A stretch of 64,000 bases of DNA. Origin: Paramecium pentaurelia. Taxonomy: Eukaryota; Ciliophora; Oligohymenophorea; Peniculida; Parameciidae. This document shows, piece after piece, positions 36,251-48,023 of this stretch; position 1 is the stretch's first letter, and each line of letters starts with the position of its first letter. Made by a program: the position numbers and the translations under genes. A model generated the notes under the pieces. The model did not search any database. It saw nothing but the letters and a program-made list of their open reading frames with translations, and had not been told where the DNA came from. The DNA lies in assembly GCA_905183005.1 (NCBI GenBank), contig CAJJDO010000031.1, positions 351,842 to 415,841 on the forward strand, written 5' to 3'.

Positions 36251-38233
36251 ATGGCTTAAACTCCTGCTATAGGTATTGATTTAGGAACAACCTACTCTTG
36301 TGTAGGTATTTGGGTAAATGATAAAGTTGAAATCATCCCAAATGATTAAGGTAATAGAACAACTCCCTCATATGTTGCATTCACTGATACTGAAAGACTT
36401 ATTGGTGATGCCGCCAAAAACTAAGTTGCTAGAAATCCATAAAACACAGTTTTTGATGCTAAAAGATTAATCGGAAGAAAATTTGCTGATTCTACAGTTC
36501 AAAAAGATATCAAATTATGGCCATTCAAAGTTGAAGCTGGTGCTGATGACAAACCAATGATTGTTGTTAAATATAAAGGAGAAAACAAAAAATTCCACCC
36601 AGAAGAAATCTCATCAATGGTCTTAACCAAAATGAAGGAAACTGCTGAAGCTTATTTGAGCAAATAAGTCTCAAAGGCTGTTATCACAGTTCCAGCTTAT
36701 TTCAATGATTCTTAAAGATAAGCCACAAAAGATGCTGGTGCCATTGCTGGTATGAATGTTTTGAGAATTATTAATGAACCAACTGCAGCTGCTATTGCTT
36801 ATGGTTTAGATAAGAAAGCTAAACATGAAGAACACGTTCTCATCTTTGATTTAGGAGGTGGTACTTTTGATGTCTCCTTATTGGCTATTGAAGATGGTGT
36901 TTTTGAAGTCAAAGCTACTGCTGGTGATACTCACTTGGGAGGTGAAGATTTTGATAACAAACTCGTCGAATATTGTTGTGCTGAATTCTTAAAGAAGAAA
37001 GGAATTGATATCAGAGGAAATCCAAGATCATTGAGAAGACTTAGAACTCAATGTGAAAGAGCAAAGAGAGTTCTCTCATCTGCCAATTAAACAACAATTG
37101 AAGTTGATGCTTTAGATGCTAATGAAGATTTCAATTGCACAATCACAAGAGCTAAATTTGAAGAATTATGCATGAGCATGTTCAAGGAATGTATCCCACC
37201 TGTTGAAAAGGTTCTTAAAGATTCTGGTATTTCCAAGAATCAAATTCACGAAGTTGTCTTAGTTGGAGGATCAACAAGAATTCCAAAAGTCTAAGAATTA
37301 TTGAGAGATTATTTCAATGGAAAAGAATTGAACAAATCAATCAATCCAGATGAAGCTGTTGCTTATGGTGCTGCTGTCTAAGCTGCTATCTTAACAGGAT
37401 AAGGTAACGAATAAGTTAAAGATCTCTTATTGTTGGATGTCACCCCATTGTCATTAGGTATTGAAACTGCTGGTGGTGTTATGACTGTTTTGATCCCAAG
37501 AAACACAACCATCCCAACAAAGAAATCATAAACCTTCACAACATATGCTGATAATCAACCAGGTGTCTTAATCTAAGTCTATGAAGGTGAAAGATAAATG
37601 ACAAAAGATTGTCATAAATTGGGACAATTCAATTTAGATGGTATTGCCCCAGCTCCAAGAGGAGTTCCATAAATTGAAGTCTCATTTGATCTTGATGAAA
37701 ATGGTATCATGAACATCCATGCTGAAGACAAAGCTACCAAGAAATCAAATAAGATTACTATTACAAATGACAAGGGTAGATTATCTAAGGATGATATTGA
37801 AAAATTAGTTAAGGAAGCTGAAAAATTCAAAGCTGAAGATGAAATCATTAAATCAAAGATTGAAGCCAAAAACAGTCTTGAATAAACAACTTATTAAATT
37901 AGAAATACCATGAAAGATGAAAAATTAAAAGACAAATTCACAGCTGATGAAAAATCAAAACTTGAATCATTGATTGATGAAACAACTAAATGGATTGATG
38001 CTAACCCAAATGCTGAAACCAATGACTACAAAAATAAATTAAAGGCTCTTGAAGAGGTCTTCCATCCAATCATGTAAAGAGTTTATCAAGCCACTGGAGG
38101 TGCTCCCCCAGGAGCTGAAGGAGCTGGATTCCCAGGAGGTGCTGGATTCCCAGGAGGTGCAGGATTCCCAGGAGGTGCTGGATTCCCAGGAGGTGCTGGT
38201 GGATAAGGACCAACAGTCGATTAAGTTGATTGA
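36251..38233 (+). CDS. HSP70: Cytosolic heat-shock protein 70
   Basis: 660 aa, intronless, encoding the Hsp70 chaperone ATPase. All three family signatures are visible: IDLGTTYSCVGIW (residue ~8), IFDLGGGTFDVSLL (~200) and VLVGGSTRIPKVQ (~335). The substrate-binding domain and lid follow, then a Gly/Phe/Pro-rich linker of four GAGFPG-type repeats. The tail is GPTVDQVD, where cytosolic Hsp70s normally end in EEVD, the TPR-cochaperone anchor. No signal peptide, so cytosolic/nuclear. Codon use is GC-richer at third positions and uses more TAA-for-Gln at conserved sites, fitting high expression. Being intronless suits heat-shock expression. Upstream HSEs support inducibility. Confidence 0.97.
38123..38194 (+). 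repeat. Four 18-bp tandem repeats in HSP70 tail
   Basis: Four direct copies of an 18-bp unit encoding AGFPGG, one with a single-base change (GCA for GCT). They form the flexible linker between the lid and the C-terminal tail. Repeat number is likely to vary between paralogues. Confidence 0.93.
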
Positions 38234-38424
38234 TATTTATCTTAGTGTATATGTTAAAATTAAAATTCAATTTAATAACTTTTTCTTTTTCTGACTTAAT
38301 TAAGTTTCATTATGAGAATAAAAAATTTAGAAATATATACATATATATTAAAGTATGATATGTCATTATTTTTTAATATAATAAATATTTTTTTAAAAAT
38401 ATTAAATATATCTTTATAAAGAAA

Positions 38425-39025
38425 ATGGATTAAGAGAATGCAAAACTAGCTTAGGATTATTAAGTATAGAATAATATCCCTTTACTATAAGATCAATAAT
38501 AAGAAAATAATCAATATTATTCTCCTTATAATAATTAAGTTTAATATGTATAGTAATAGGTGGCTCAATAACAATAATTATCAAATTCTTATTAAGGAAT
38601 TAATCTTTAAGGTGATCAATATTAAGTAAATCAATAACTTTAATAATAAAATCCTCAATTATAATAAATAATATAGCCCTACCAACCAAATACTAATCAA
38701 TAATAAATAACAGGGATTGTTATCTAAACCCCTTAAATCTATAATGTATTTTTTATCAATAATTTATTACTTAAAGCTTATTAGAAATGCCTCTGGATTT
38801 AGAACTCCAACATTAATATCATGCCCCTACTGTAATAAAAATGCCGTTACAAATGTTCACTTCAAATCAGGTGATGATACATTTTGCATGGCTGTGTTAT
38901 TATGTCTTTGTTTTGGATTATTATGCTTAATTCCCTTATTATCTTCAGATTGTAAAGATGCATATCATCGATGCAGTCATTGTGGAAGAACAGTAGGATT
39001 TACTCCATACCAAGCCTGCTAATGA
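38425..39025 (+). CDS. LITAF-domain protein A
   Basis: 189 aa. A Gln/Asn/Tyr-rich N-terminus (~100 residues) precedes a C-terminal LITAF/SIMPLE zinc ribbon split by a hydrophobic in-plane membrane segment: SCPYCNKNA, then AVLLCLCFGLLCLIPLL, then HRCSHCGRTVGF. LITAF proteins are monotopic membrane proteins of the endolysosomal system. One intron, the longest placed here at 31 nt, is at 38746-38776; it restores exactly 190 codons. 191 bp downstream of HSP70. Confidence 0.88.
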
Positions 39026-39760
39026 TTTTAAATAATCTATATATTTATTTATGTAATGTAATGCTTATGTTATAATTTAAAAGATATCTTATTAATTAAA
39101 TTTTATACTATTTTAAATAATACTATTAAAATCAATAATATAGTGAATTCTCTAAATATTATTTTTAACCTTAACAAAAACAAATTTCATATATTCAACC
39201 TCGCTCAAATCAATTCCAATTTAATTAGAAACCAAATATACTTTTTTATGTAATAACCAGTTTTTATTAATTCTAATATGGAAACTTTCCTTTTAATATT
39301 TTGGATAATAGTTAAAGACTTTATATATAATAAAAGAATATAGTACATTGTTTTAAATTTAAGCTTATCTATAAAAGATGATATGTTATCAGAAATGATG
39401 ATAGATTAAAATTTCCAGCTCAACTCTAATAACCTTATTTTAATTAATAAGAATTTATAAGGTTTGAACATATAGATGGTTATGGTACCATTATTGTTTC
39501 AATAATGATTTTGATATTTTTCAGGCTCTTATTATGGATTTCTTTTTGCATGAAAGAAAGACTGGCAAGATAGAATCCATTTTGAATTCTATAAATTTTG
39601 GCAATTAATTGATTATTATTTAATATAAATTATATTGTTATTCATTTTGGTATTTTGAATAAGAATGGGAATAAGATTTAGGAATATTTATAAGTTTAAT
39701 TGATATAAATTCATTAACAAATCTTGTCAATAAATAATTATATACTTTAATTCAAATATA
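39026..39760. other. Intergenic region between the two LITAF genes
   Basis: About 0.7 kb, AT-rich. On the minus strand around 39500-39700 there are short protein-like pieces (e.g. SYSHSYSKYQNEQQYNLYQI) broken by TGAs and without a start. They are possibly remnants, and nothing is assigned. Confidence 0.4.
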
Positions 39761-40262
39761 ATGAAGAACAGTTCAGAGATTTGTAATCAAATGACATAAT
39801 GCTAAAGCAATAGTGAATTTTAAAAAGTTTCTCTTGTAAACTTAGCTCAAAGTGCATAAGTGAATTCTCCTTTATAAGTGAATGTTCTTTTAAATTCGGT
39901 TCCTATCACTCCAAACAATGGAGACCAGGCTGATTTAATATTAGAAATAGGTTTGCCTAAGGTGTTAACAAGAAGAATGACTAAGTATTGATTAGATAGA
40001 TAAAAATAGAAATGATTATTTGACAACAGCTGATGGTCATAAAACAAAGCAAGAAGTTTTTTGCAATAATTGTCAAAGAATTAACATGACTAGACTTGAA
40101 ACTGAATATGGATTAGGGGCAATTTAAGTTACCTGCTTACTAATATTTCTATTTTGGCCACTTTGTTGGTTGCCTTGTGTTCTAAGATCATGTAAAGATA
40201 TAATTCATTATTGTCCATTTTGTAATTAAGTTGTAGGAAGAACTCGTTATACATTCTGTTGA
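39761..40262 (+). CDS. LITAF-domain protein B
   Basis: 158 aa and a paralogue of the protein at 38425. The zinc ribbon halves are VFCNNCQRIN and HYCPFCNQVVGRTRY, separated by a hydrophobic segment (TCLLIFLFWPLCWLPCVL). The N-terminus (MKNSSEICNQMTQCQSNSEF) differs completely from copy A. One 25-nt intron at 39985-40009; total is 159 codons. The tandem arrangement suggests an old local duplication. Confidence 0.88.
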
Positions 40263-40679
40263 TTTAGTAGTGTTAATTACTTTATTTAATATAATATTCA
40301 TAAAAATGAAATTTTCTAAAGATCATCTTAAAATTTAGATTTTGTGATACCCAAACGAAGAAATATTCAATCGATATTTTAAATATTCTCATATCATGTA
40401 TTTATAAAAATATAATAAAACTAAATTTATAAAATAAACCATAGAAATTGATGTATCCTACAATTCTTTACAAAAACAACTATTTTTGTATTTAAATTCT
40501 TTTAAATGGATAGACATCAACATATCACCTTGTAAATAATTAAAAATATTTGAAATGATTGAAAAAATTCAATGAATAAATCATATATACTTTTATAATC
40601 ATTATGATAATATAAGATTATAAGGGGTCTTCGCATTTCATATAATATTAATTTATAGTTTAATATCTATTATTTTATT

Positions 40680-41260
40680 AGCATCAAATAAATCAATGGA
40701 ATTTTATAATTTATATAATGAAATTAATTTGAAAAAATACATACTGAATAAAATCAATCTCTAAATATTTATGGAATAAACTCTTTTAAACTTATTAAAT
40801 AAGATGAACAATCAGAATAAGATATTCCTCATAAGATGTTAAAACAAAGAAATAGGATAATAATGAAAATAATACTAAATAATATATACCTTTAGACTAT
40901 CCAAGCAAACAATATTTATTCTTAAAAGTTAAAATAATTATAAATCTAAATTTTTTATCCTCATTATGATGTAAACCAATATAATATATTCCTAATAATT
41001 TAAATTTTGATAAATTAGAATTAGTTCAGCAAAGAAATCAAAAATAATTTTATAATATCAAAATTCTTTAATAGACTTAGACTTAAGTAAGACCTATTAA
41101 AAAAATATCATAGATAATATATAATTAATATTAAACTAAAAATATTTAGTTGTCTTACTGGCCAAAGACAAAACTTAATTTTTCGTTCTATTGTAAGACG
41201 AAAACCGATAGAAATTACATTTTTCTTATGATTATATCAATAACTTGTGGAAAACTATTG
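40680..41260 (+). pseudogene. Degenerate Asn/Gln-rich coding remnant
   Basis: Protein-like pieces succeed each other in different plus-strand frames without usable introns between them: INSFKLIKQDEQSEQDIPHK, then NNENNTKQYIPLDYPSKQYL, then NNLNFDKLELVQQRNQKQFY. This pattern of frame changes suggests a decayed gene. The rest of 40263-41972 is AT-rich with nothing supported. Confidence 0.35.
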
Positions 41261-41972
41261 TGATATTAAAATACTAAATAATGTTTTATAAACATGTTCT
41301 AATTAGATTAAAATACTAAATAAAATATTATTTTGAATTTTAAATAAAAAGAGGAATAATCATAATGAAAAATTTAGAAAGGAAAAATACAAATACATAT
41401 GTTTATTGTAATAAGAATAATCATAAAATAAATACTTATTAAATGTAAATGTATAAACAAATAGTAAATCATTTAGTGCCAATCAGAACTATTTCAATTA
41501 ACTAATATAATATAAAAATAAAATCAACAGTACAATAAAGAGGGTACTATATTTTTCTATAGAAATAGCCTCCATATGGATGGCAAATTAATAATTAGTG
41601 TTTATAATTTCCTTATTAATCTTTAATATGAATGTATCCAGAAATGCTAATGAATCTTCATAAAAGTGCAAATGGAGATATATTTCGAATATAAATGAAT
41701 GTTAATTTTTTAGATTAAACAAAAAAAAACATGGATTGAATATAAATTAGTATAAAATTATTGTCCTGCTTCTTGTTTGTTACTATTTACAATTACAATA
41801 TTGTAATTTCTTCTTTTTTTTAAGAATTCTTAAAAGGATGTTGTGCTTAATAAAATCATCAAGATTGTTTTTATTAAAAAGTAGTTCTATAAGTGATATG
41901 AAATTATAAAATTTCCTTGTATAGTGTAAGTATCTTGTTATATAAATATATCTTAATTCAATTAATAAAATC

Positions 41973-43248
41973 ATGAGATAAAGATAAACATATTAACCAA
42001 ATTATCTACAGATTTCTTAATTAGAAAAACCAAAAAGAAATGTGCATTCATATGGAAAAGAACTTAAAACCCCTGATTCAATAAAGCCTCTAAGTGCTTT
42101 AATGAATTTGAGACTTTTCCTTTATAAAACAAAATAAAAACTAGATTATAAATAGGCAAGTCAATTTACTAGAAATGATCCATTAGTAAAAGAGCAACCA
42201 TCTTTCTTATATAATAAATTGTAAATAGAATAGGATAATTAAATAAAATTTCAAGCATATTTAGATGGAGATTTACAAGCTGATGAATATTTGACTCTAT
42301 AAAATTACAAGAGATTATATAAAATAACAAAGAACGATAATGGATCTTTTGATAATACAAATGATGACATTCCATATTATACTCAAAGAGAAAGTGCTTT
42401 AAAAAAATTGAAAGAGAGGATTATTCATAGACATAATCTTAATAAGAGAAAAAGAGGATCAGAAATAAGCAGTCAAATTGATACATCAAAATGTGATACT
42501 CCTAGTATATAATTAGCTAAATAACTCAAAAAAGTTATAATTAGAAAACACATGAATAAAATAAATGAAGAATTAACAGCGTATAAAATTATTATTATTT
42601 AGAGAGAATACTTTAAAGAATTTAAAAATGGTTCAAAATGCAAACTTTGCTGTATAATAATTACAGGAAACATTTGAAAATGATAAATCTTTATAAAGTA
42701 GTGTTTAAAAAAAAGTGAATTCAACTAAGCAATTAAAAATAATAACTAGAAGAAATAAAACAGAGATTGGTGAAGATAATTAAGATAGTAGAATATAATT
42801 AAGTAATGAAATAACTAATTTTGCTAATAACACAATTTATGAATCATAAATTAAAGATAAATCAAAATAATTAAAGTCAAAAACACTCAGATTCTCTAAT
42901 GCTAAAATGAATCAAATATTTATACAAAAATCTTAATAATCTTTTAGAGAATAAAGAAAATGTGTCACTGATAGATCACAATAATCATATAATTAAAAAA
43001 ATAATTCTAAATAAAAATTACATTATTAAGGTGAGGATAAATTAGAGGAAAGAGATGATTCAGCAGAATCAAGTCTCTGTTCTTTATTTGAAAAGAAAAT
43101 CAATTATTTATATAATTAAAGCATATTATTAAAGAAGAATATTTCAACTAAAGATAGTCTAGTCAAACGTATTAAACATATGCAAAGTTTTAATTAAATT
43201 GTAGGATAGGCTGTGCAAACAAATAATTAAAAATTATATTAAATTTGA
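41973..43248 (+). CDS. Unknown basic Gln/Asn/Lys-rich protein, 417 aa
   Basis: 417 aa from MRQRQTYQPNYLQISQLEKP, with one 22-nt intron at 42581-42602; length checks exactly. The N-terminal half carries a region with KTPDSIKPLSALMNLRLFLY, AYLDGDLQADEYLTL and DIPYYTQRESALKKLKERII. The C-terminal half is low complexity. No catalytic or membrane motif. A cytoskeletal or nuclear role is possible, but nothing specific can be supported. Confidence 0.72.
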
Positions 43249-44201
43249 TTGTATAATTTATTATGCTTCTATTCATATAGTTGAATTAACTTTATTAGAT
43301 TAAGCAACAAGTTATCCTAAGACTTATTCTAATTCCTATTCATTTAAGTTTCCAATCAAGGCCTTCTTTTCAACTCCATATTCTAACAATTCAATTAATA
43401 AATACTATATCTGATAAGAATATATGGATCAATCGATTCACATTCTCTTACAACAAATGGGAATTTTGGATTTGATTCTTTCCATTACCAATAATTTTTA
43501 GAGACAAGATTTCTATAAATTAATTCTCCATTATTTTACCTAACACCTTCAGATCTACCACAAGTTTAGCAAAACACAAATCTCAATTCTTTAACAGAAT
43601 TACCCAATTATTTGTACCAAGACATTATTAAATTAAAATATATTTATAATAAAATAGAAAATTTGATTGTTAAAAACAAGAGATTATCTAATTTATAATG
43701 AATATTATATCTTAAATATATTTAGTTAATATAGTTTATTCTTTTTCTAAACATATTTCTTAGATTTTATAAATATCATATTTTAAAACTATAAATGAAG
43801 GATGTTAAAATATATATGAATCTCATATTATAATAAGATGATAGAGGGAAATTATCAAATATTAATTTATGAATACATAAATCTACATAATTATTCTTAT
43901 ATTTATAATACTATTTTGAATAATATTCTTGATTTATAATTATTTATTAATATAAAATCTTAGAGTATGAAGTTTATCATTAGTAATAGTACATTTATAT
44001 GGTATAATTATTTTTTTTTGGAGTTATTAAAAGCTAATTAGATAATTTCGAGTGGTAAGATTGAGTTAAGATAGAATAGGAATTGATAAATTAATTTAAA
44101 GGTTTTAGGTAATGAAATAGGAGTAAATGACAATTAGAAAGGTTGTTAATATATTAAGTATTTATGTTCTGATTTGAAGATTTAATTTAAATAAATTAAT
44201 T
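43249..44201. other. Spacer with an unassigned open frame
   Basis: A plus-strand frame is open at 43285-43701 and ends at TGA 43699. It reads well toward its end (SPLFYLTPSDLPQVQQNTN, ELPNYLYQDIIKLKYIYNKI) but has no ATG. A different frame is the better one before ~43400, with no intron to join them. Either a broken small gene or one I could not model. 43702-44201 is plain AT-rich DNA. Confidence 0.4.
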
Positions 44202-45945
44202 ATGATACGAGGATATACATCCGTATTGAGAAAATCACTTTGGTATTTACCATCAATGGGATTCTCAAAGAAATTGGGTATTGGAGAAGCATCCAGTGTA
44301 TTAGAAGATAAAATTAAAAATATTTCCTAATTGGTAAAGGATTATAGTGATAAATTAGAATGACATCAAAGAATATGGTACAGTTATCTCTATTGGTGAT
44401 GGTATTGCTAGAGTTTTTGGATTGACATAAGTTTAAGCAGGAGAAATGGTTGAATTCAGTTCAGGAGTAAGAGGTATGGCCTTGAATTTGGAAACAGATA
44501 ATGTTGGTATTGTCGTGTTGGGTAATGACAGGTAATTCATTTTAATTCATTTATTCTAGAGATATCTAAGAAGGAGATATTGTCAAAAGAACAGGAGCAA
44601 TTGTTGATGTCCCTATTGGAATGGAAATGTTGGGAAGAGTATTTGATGCACTTGGTAATCCAATTGATGGACATGGTCCAGTCAAAACAAATGCAAGAAG
44701 AAGAGTTGAATTAAAAGCACCAGGAATTATTCCAAGAAAGAGTGTCCATGAACCAATGTAAACAGGATTAAAGGCTGTTGATTGTTTAGTTCCTATTGGA
44801 AGAGGATAAAGAGAATTGATTATTGGTGATAGATAAACAGGAAAGACTGCTATTGCTATTGATACAATTATCAATTAAAAACCAAACTTTGATTCTGGTG
44901 ACAAGAATAAATAATTATATTGCATTTACGTTGCTATTGGTTAAAAGAGATCAACTGTTGCTAACTTAGTCAAAATTCTTACATAAGCTGGTGCTATGAA
45001 ATATACAATTGTGGTTGCAGCCACAGCCTCAGAAGCTGCTCCACTTTAATATTTAGCACCATATTCTGGTTGTGCTATTGGAGAATATTTCAGAGATAAT
45101 GGAATGCATGCTCTTATTATTTATGACGATCTTTCTAAATAAGCCGTTGCTTATAGATAAATGTCATTATTATTGAGAAGACCACCAGGCAGAGAAGCCT
45201 ATCCAGGTGATGTCTTTTATTTGCATTCCAGATTGTTAGAAAGAGCAGCTAAACTTAATGCAGAAAATGGAAATGGATCCTTAACTGCCTTACCAGTCAT
45301 TGAAACATAAGCTGGTGATGTCTCAGCTTATATTCCAACCAATGTTATTTCTATTACTGATGGATAAATTTTCTTGGAAACTGAATTGTTCTTTAAGGTA
45401 TCATAAATTCTAATTTAATTTAAGGGTATTAGACCAGCTATCAATGTCGGTTTGTCAGTGTCAAGAGTCGGATCAGCTGCTTAAATCAAAGCCATGAAAA
45501 CAGTTGCTGGTAGACTTAAGTTAGAATTGGCTTAATACAGAGAAGTTGCTGCATTTGCCTAATTTGGTTCAGATTTGGATGCAGCTACCTAATAATTATT
45601 AAATAGAGGTGCTTAATTGACTGAATTACTTAAATAAAAATAATACGTAATTATTTATAGGAATCATATTATAGGTCCCAATGTGTGCTGAAGAATAAGT
45701 TTGTGTCATTTATGCTGGTGTCAGAGGATTTTTGGATAAAGTATAAACTTCAGAAATTGCAAAATTTGAAGAGAAATTCCTCACTCATCTCAGAACCAAT
45801 TTCCCAGCTATGTTAGAAAGAATTAGAAGGTATTTGTTATAATAATAACTTTAGTACTGGTGAATTAAGCAAATAAGATGATGCTGAATTGAAAAGTATC
45901 TTAGAAGTCTTCATCCCTGAAGCTGGTCTTGCTATGAAATAGTGA
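44202..45945 (+). CDS. ATP5A1: Mitochondrial F1F0-ATP synthase alpha subunit
   Basis: 536 aa including a mitochondrial presequence (MIRGYTSVLRKSLWYLPSMG). Alpha makes the F1 hexamer with beta and holds the non-catalytic nucleotide sites. Visible: GDGIARVFGL, the P-loop [33 protein letters not shown], and RPPGREAYPGDVFYLHSRLLER with the Arg finger region further on ([20 protein letters not shown]). Five introns of 25, 28, 27, 28 and 25 nt (44334-44358, 44532-44559, 45398-45424, 45647-45674, 45830-45854) leave exactly 537 codons. Length matches the family. 46 bp before the CBM20-EEP gene. Confidence 0.97.
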
Positions 45946-45991
45946 TCAATTATAAATAATAATACAATATATAAAATAATAATTTATTAGT

Positions 45992-47035
45992 ATGTAAATT
46001 ACATTTGCACAAATAAGACCTTTATAACTTGGATAATCTCTCTATGTAACAGGAAATTGCAATGAGTTAGGACATTGGAATCCTGATAAAGCAATTAAAT
46101 TAAATTATAATGAGACTAATTTGTGGTTATGTTAAATTTATATTAATATTGAAAATGTAGTTGAATATAAGTACTTTGTAGCATAAACAAATAATCCCAC
46201 ATAAGACATAAAATGGGATGAAGGAAATAATAGAGTTCTTGATAGAATGATGAATACTGAATAGCTAAAAATTATGACATTTAATATAAGATATGATTGT
46301 AAAGAGGATGGAAAGAATGATTGGAATCATAGAAAATAAATTGTTTACAAATTAATAAAATAAATTAATCCTGAAATATTTGGATTATAAGAAGTACTTG
46401 CTCATTAACAAGCAGATTTATTATAAAATTTATAAGTGAATTATAATTCTATAGGCAGAGGGAGATAGTGTAATTTTTGGGATGATGAAGCATGCCCTAT
46501 TTATTATGATATGATTAAATATAATTTAATTTAGGCTGAAATATTTTGGTTTTCAGATACACCACATATTGCAGGATCAAAAAGTTATGGTAATGGATTT
46601 CCTCGAATATGCACACATGTTTAATTATTGCATAAACAAAGTCAAAAAATATATCATGTTTACAATGCCCATTTTGATCATGAAAATAAAATTTCATAGA
46701 TTAAGTCAGCTGAGTAAATTAAAAGACATATTTAATAATATTGTTCTCCTGAAGATAAAATTATTGTAATGGGAGATTTGAATAGTTTACCATTAAGCGA
46801 GCCGGTTAAAATCTTGACTTCTTCTATATGGTAAGATTTTAAATTAGAAAATACAATTGGTATTATAGATATGCCATTAGCAACATATCATGCATGGTAT
46901 GGATTAAAATTAGGCATACATATAGATTATATTTTCTTGGGTAATCTTAAGTAGAAGAATATGATGATTATAAATGATTAAATTAGTGGATAATATGCAT
47001 CAGATCACTTTCCAAAAGTTATAGTTTGTGAATGA
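45992..47035 (+). CDS. CBM20 starch-binding domain fused to EEP-superfamily phosphatase/nuclease
   Basis: 347 aa, intronless. Residues ~1-95 form a CBM20-like domain (LGQSLYVTGNCNELGHWNPD, ETNLWLC, VEYKYFVAQ, VKWDEGNNR-type end), which binds starch or glycogen. Residues ~100-347 are an endonuclease/exonuclease/phosphatase domain with its motif series intact: LKIMTFNIRYD, IFGLQEV (Mg-binding Glu), NAHFDHE, IVMGDLNSLP, HIDYIF and the terminal SDHFPKV (Asp-His). No signal peptide, so a cytosolic action on glucan-associated phosphoesters is inferred; a sugar-phosphate, nucleotide or lipid-phosphate substrate is equally possible. It lies between F1-alpha and PPDK. Confidence 0.85.
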
Positions 47036-47175
47036 AATTTATAAATAAATATAATTATCTAGAAATATTATAAAGTAATAGTGCGCAATAACAAGATATT
47101 AAGGAAAAATAATTGGTGTATAAAAATTTCATACAAAAGGTGATGGATACACGTCTCAATGAATTAAATAAATAA

Positions 47176-48023
47176 ATGAGCAAATATATTTATACATTTG
47201 GTGATGGCAAAGCTGAAGGCAGTGCAGCTATGAAGAATCTTTTGGGAGGCAAAGGATCAGGATTAGCAGAAATGAATTTGATTGGTATTCCTGTACCCCC
47301 AGGCTTCACAATTACAACAGAAGCTTGCAATTTATACACTAAAAATGGTGCAGAAAACACTTTCGCTCTCATCAAAGCTGATGTTGAAAAAGCACTTCAT
47401 CAAGTTGAAGAATTGACCAAGATGGAATTTGGCTCAGCTGAAAATCCTTTACTTGTTTCTGTTAGATCTGGTGCTAGAGTTTCTATGCCTGGTATGATGG
47501 ATACCATTCTTAATTTGGGATTAAATGATGTCTCAGTAGAAGGATTGAGCAAGAGAACAAATAACCCAAGATTTGCATGGGATTCTTACAGAAGATTCAT
47601 TCAAATGTTCAGTGACATTGTTTTGGATATGAAGCCAACAACTAAAGAAGACATCGATCCATTTGAAGAAATCATCGAAGGTGTTAAACATGCTAAAGGA
47701 GTTAAATAAGATACCGAACTTGATGTTGATGATCTTAAGACACTCGTTACCAAGTACAAGGAAGCTGTTAAAGTTAAAACAGGAAAAGATTTCCCATAAG
47801 AGCCATAATAATAATTATGGAGAGCTATTTAAGCAGTATTTGATAGTTGGAACAATGACAGAGCTAAATATTATAGAATTCTTAACAAGATTCCTGAAGA
47901 TTGGGGAACTGCAGTTAATGTCTAAGCTATGGTTTTCGGTAATATGGGAAATACATCAGCAACAGGAGTTGGATTCACTAGAGATGCATCTACAGGAGAA
48001 AATATTTTCAATGGAGAATATTT
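47176..48023 (+). CDS. PPDK: Pyruvate phosphate dikinase, 5' part (ends at N gap)
   Basis: Codons 1-282 of PPDK, cut by the gap at 48024. Start at MSKYIYTFGDGKAEGSAAM is typical, but the frame is open upstream with in-frame ATGs at 47143 and 47032, so a longer N-terminus is possible. The N-terminal ATP-grasp nucleotide-binding domain is visible (LLGGKGSGLAEM, PPGFTITTEAC, LLVSVRSGARVSMPGMMDTI, FGNMGNTSATGVGFTRD). Bases 47296-48023 recur at 48621-49348, so this is not a separate gene from the next entry; the true order is probably 47176-47295 followed directly by 48621 onward. Confidence 0.93.

Noticed and set aside
37612..37869. 85-codon minus-strand ORF
   Set aside because: Antisense shadow of HSP70.
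44566..44874. 102-codon minus-strand ORF
   Set aside because: Antisense shadow of the F1-ATPase alpha gene.
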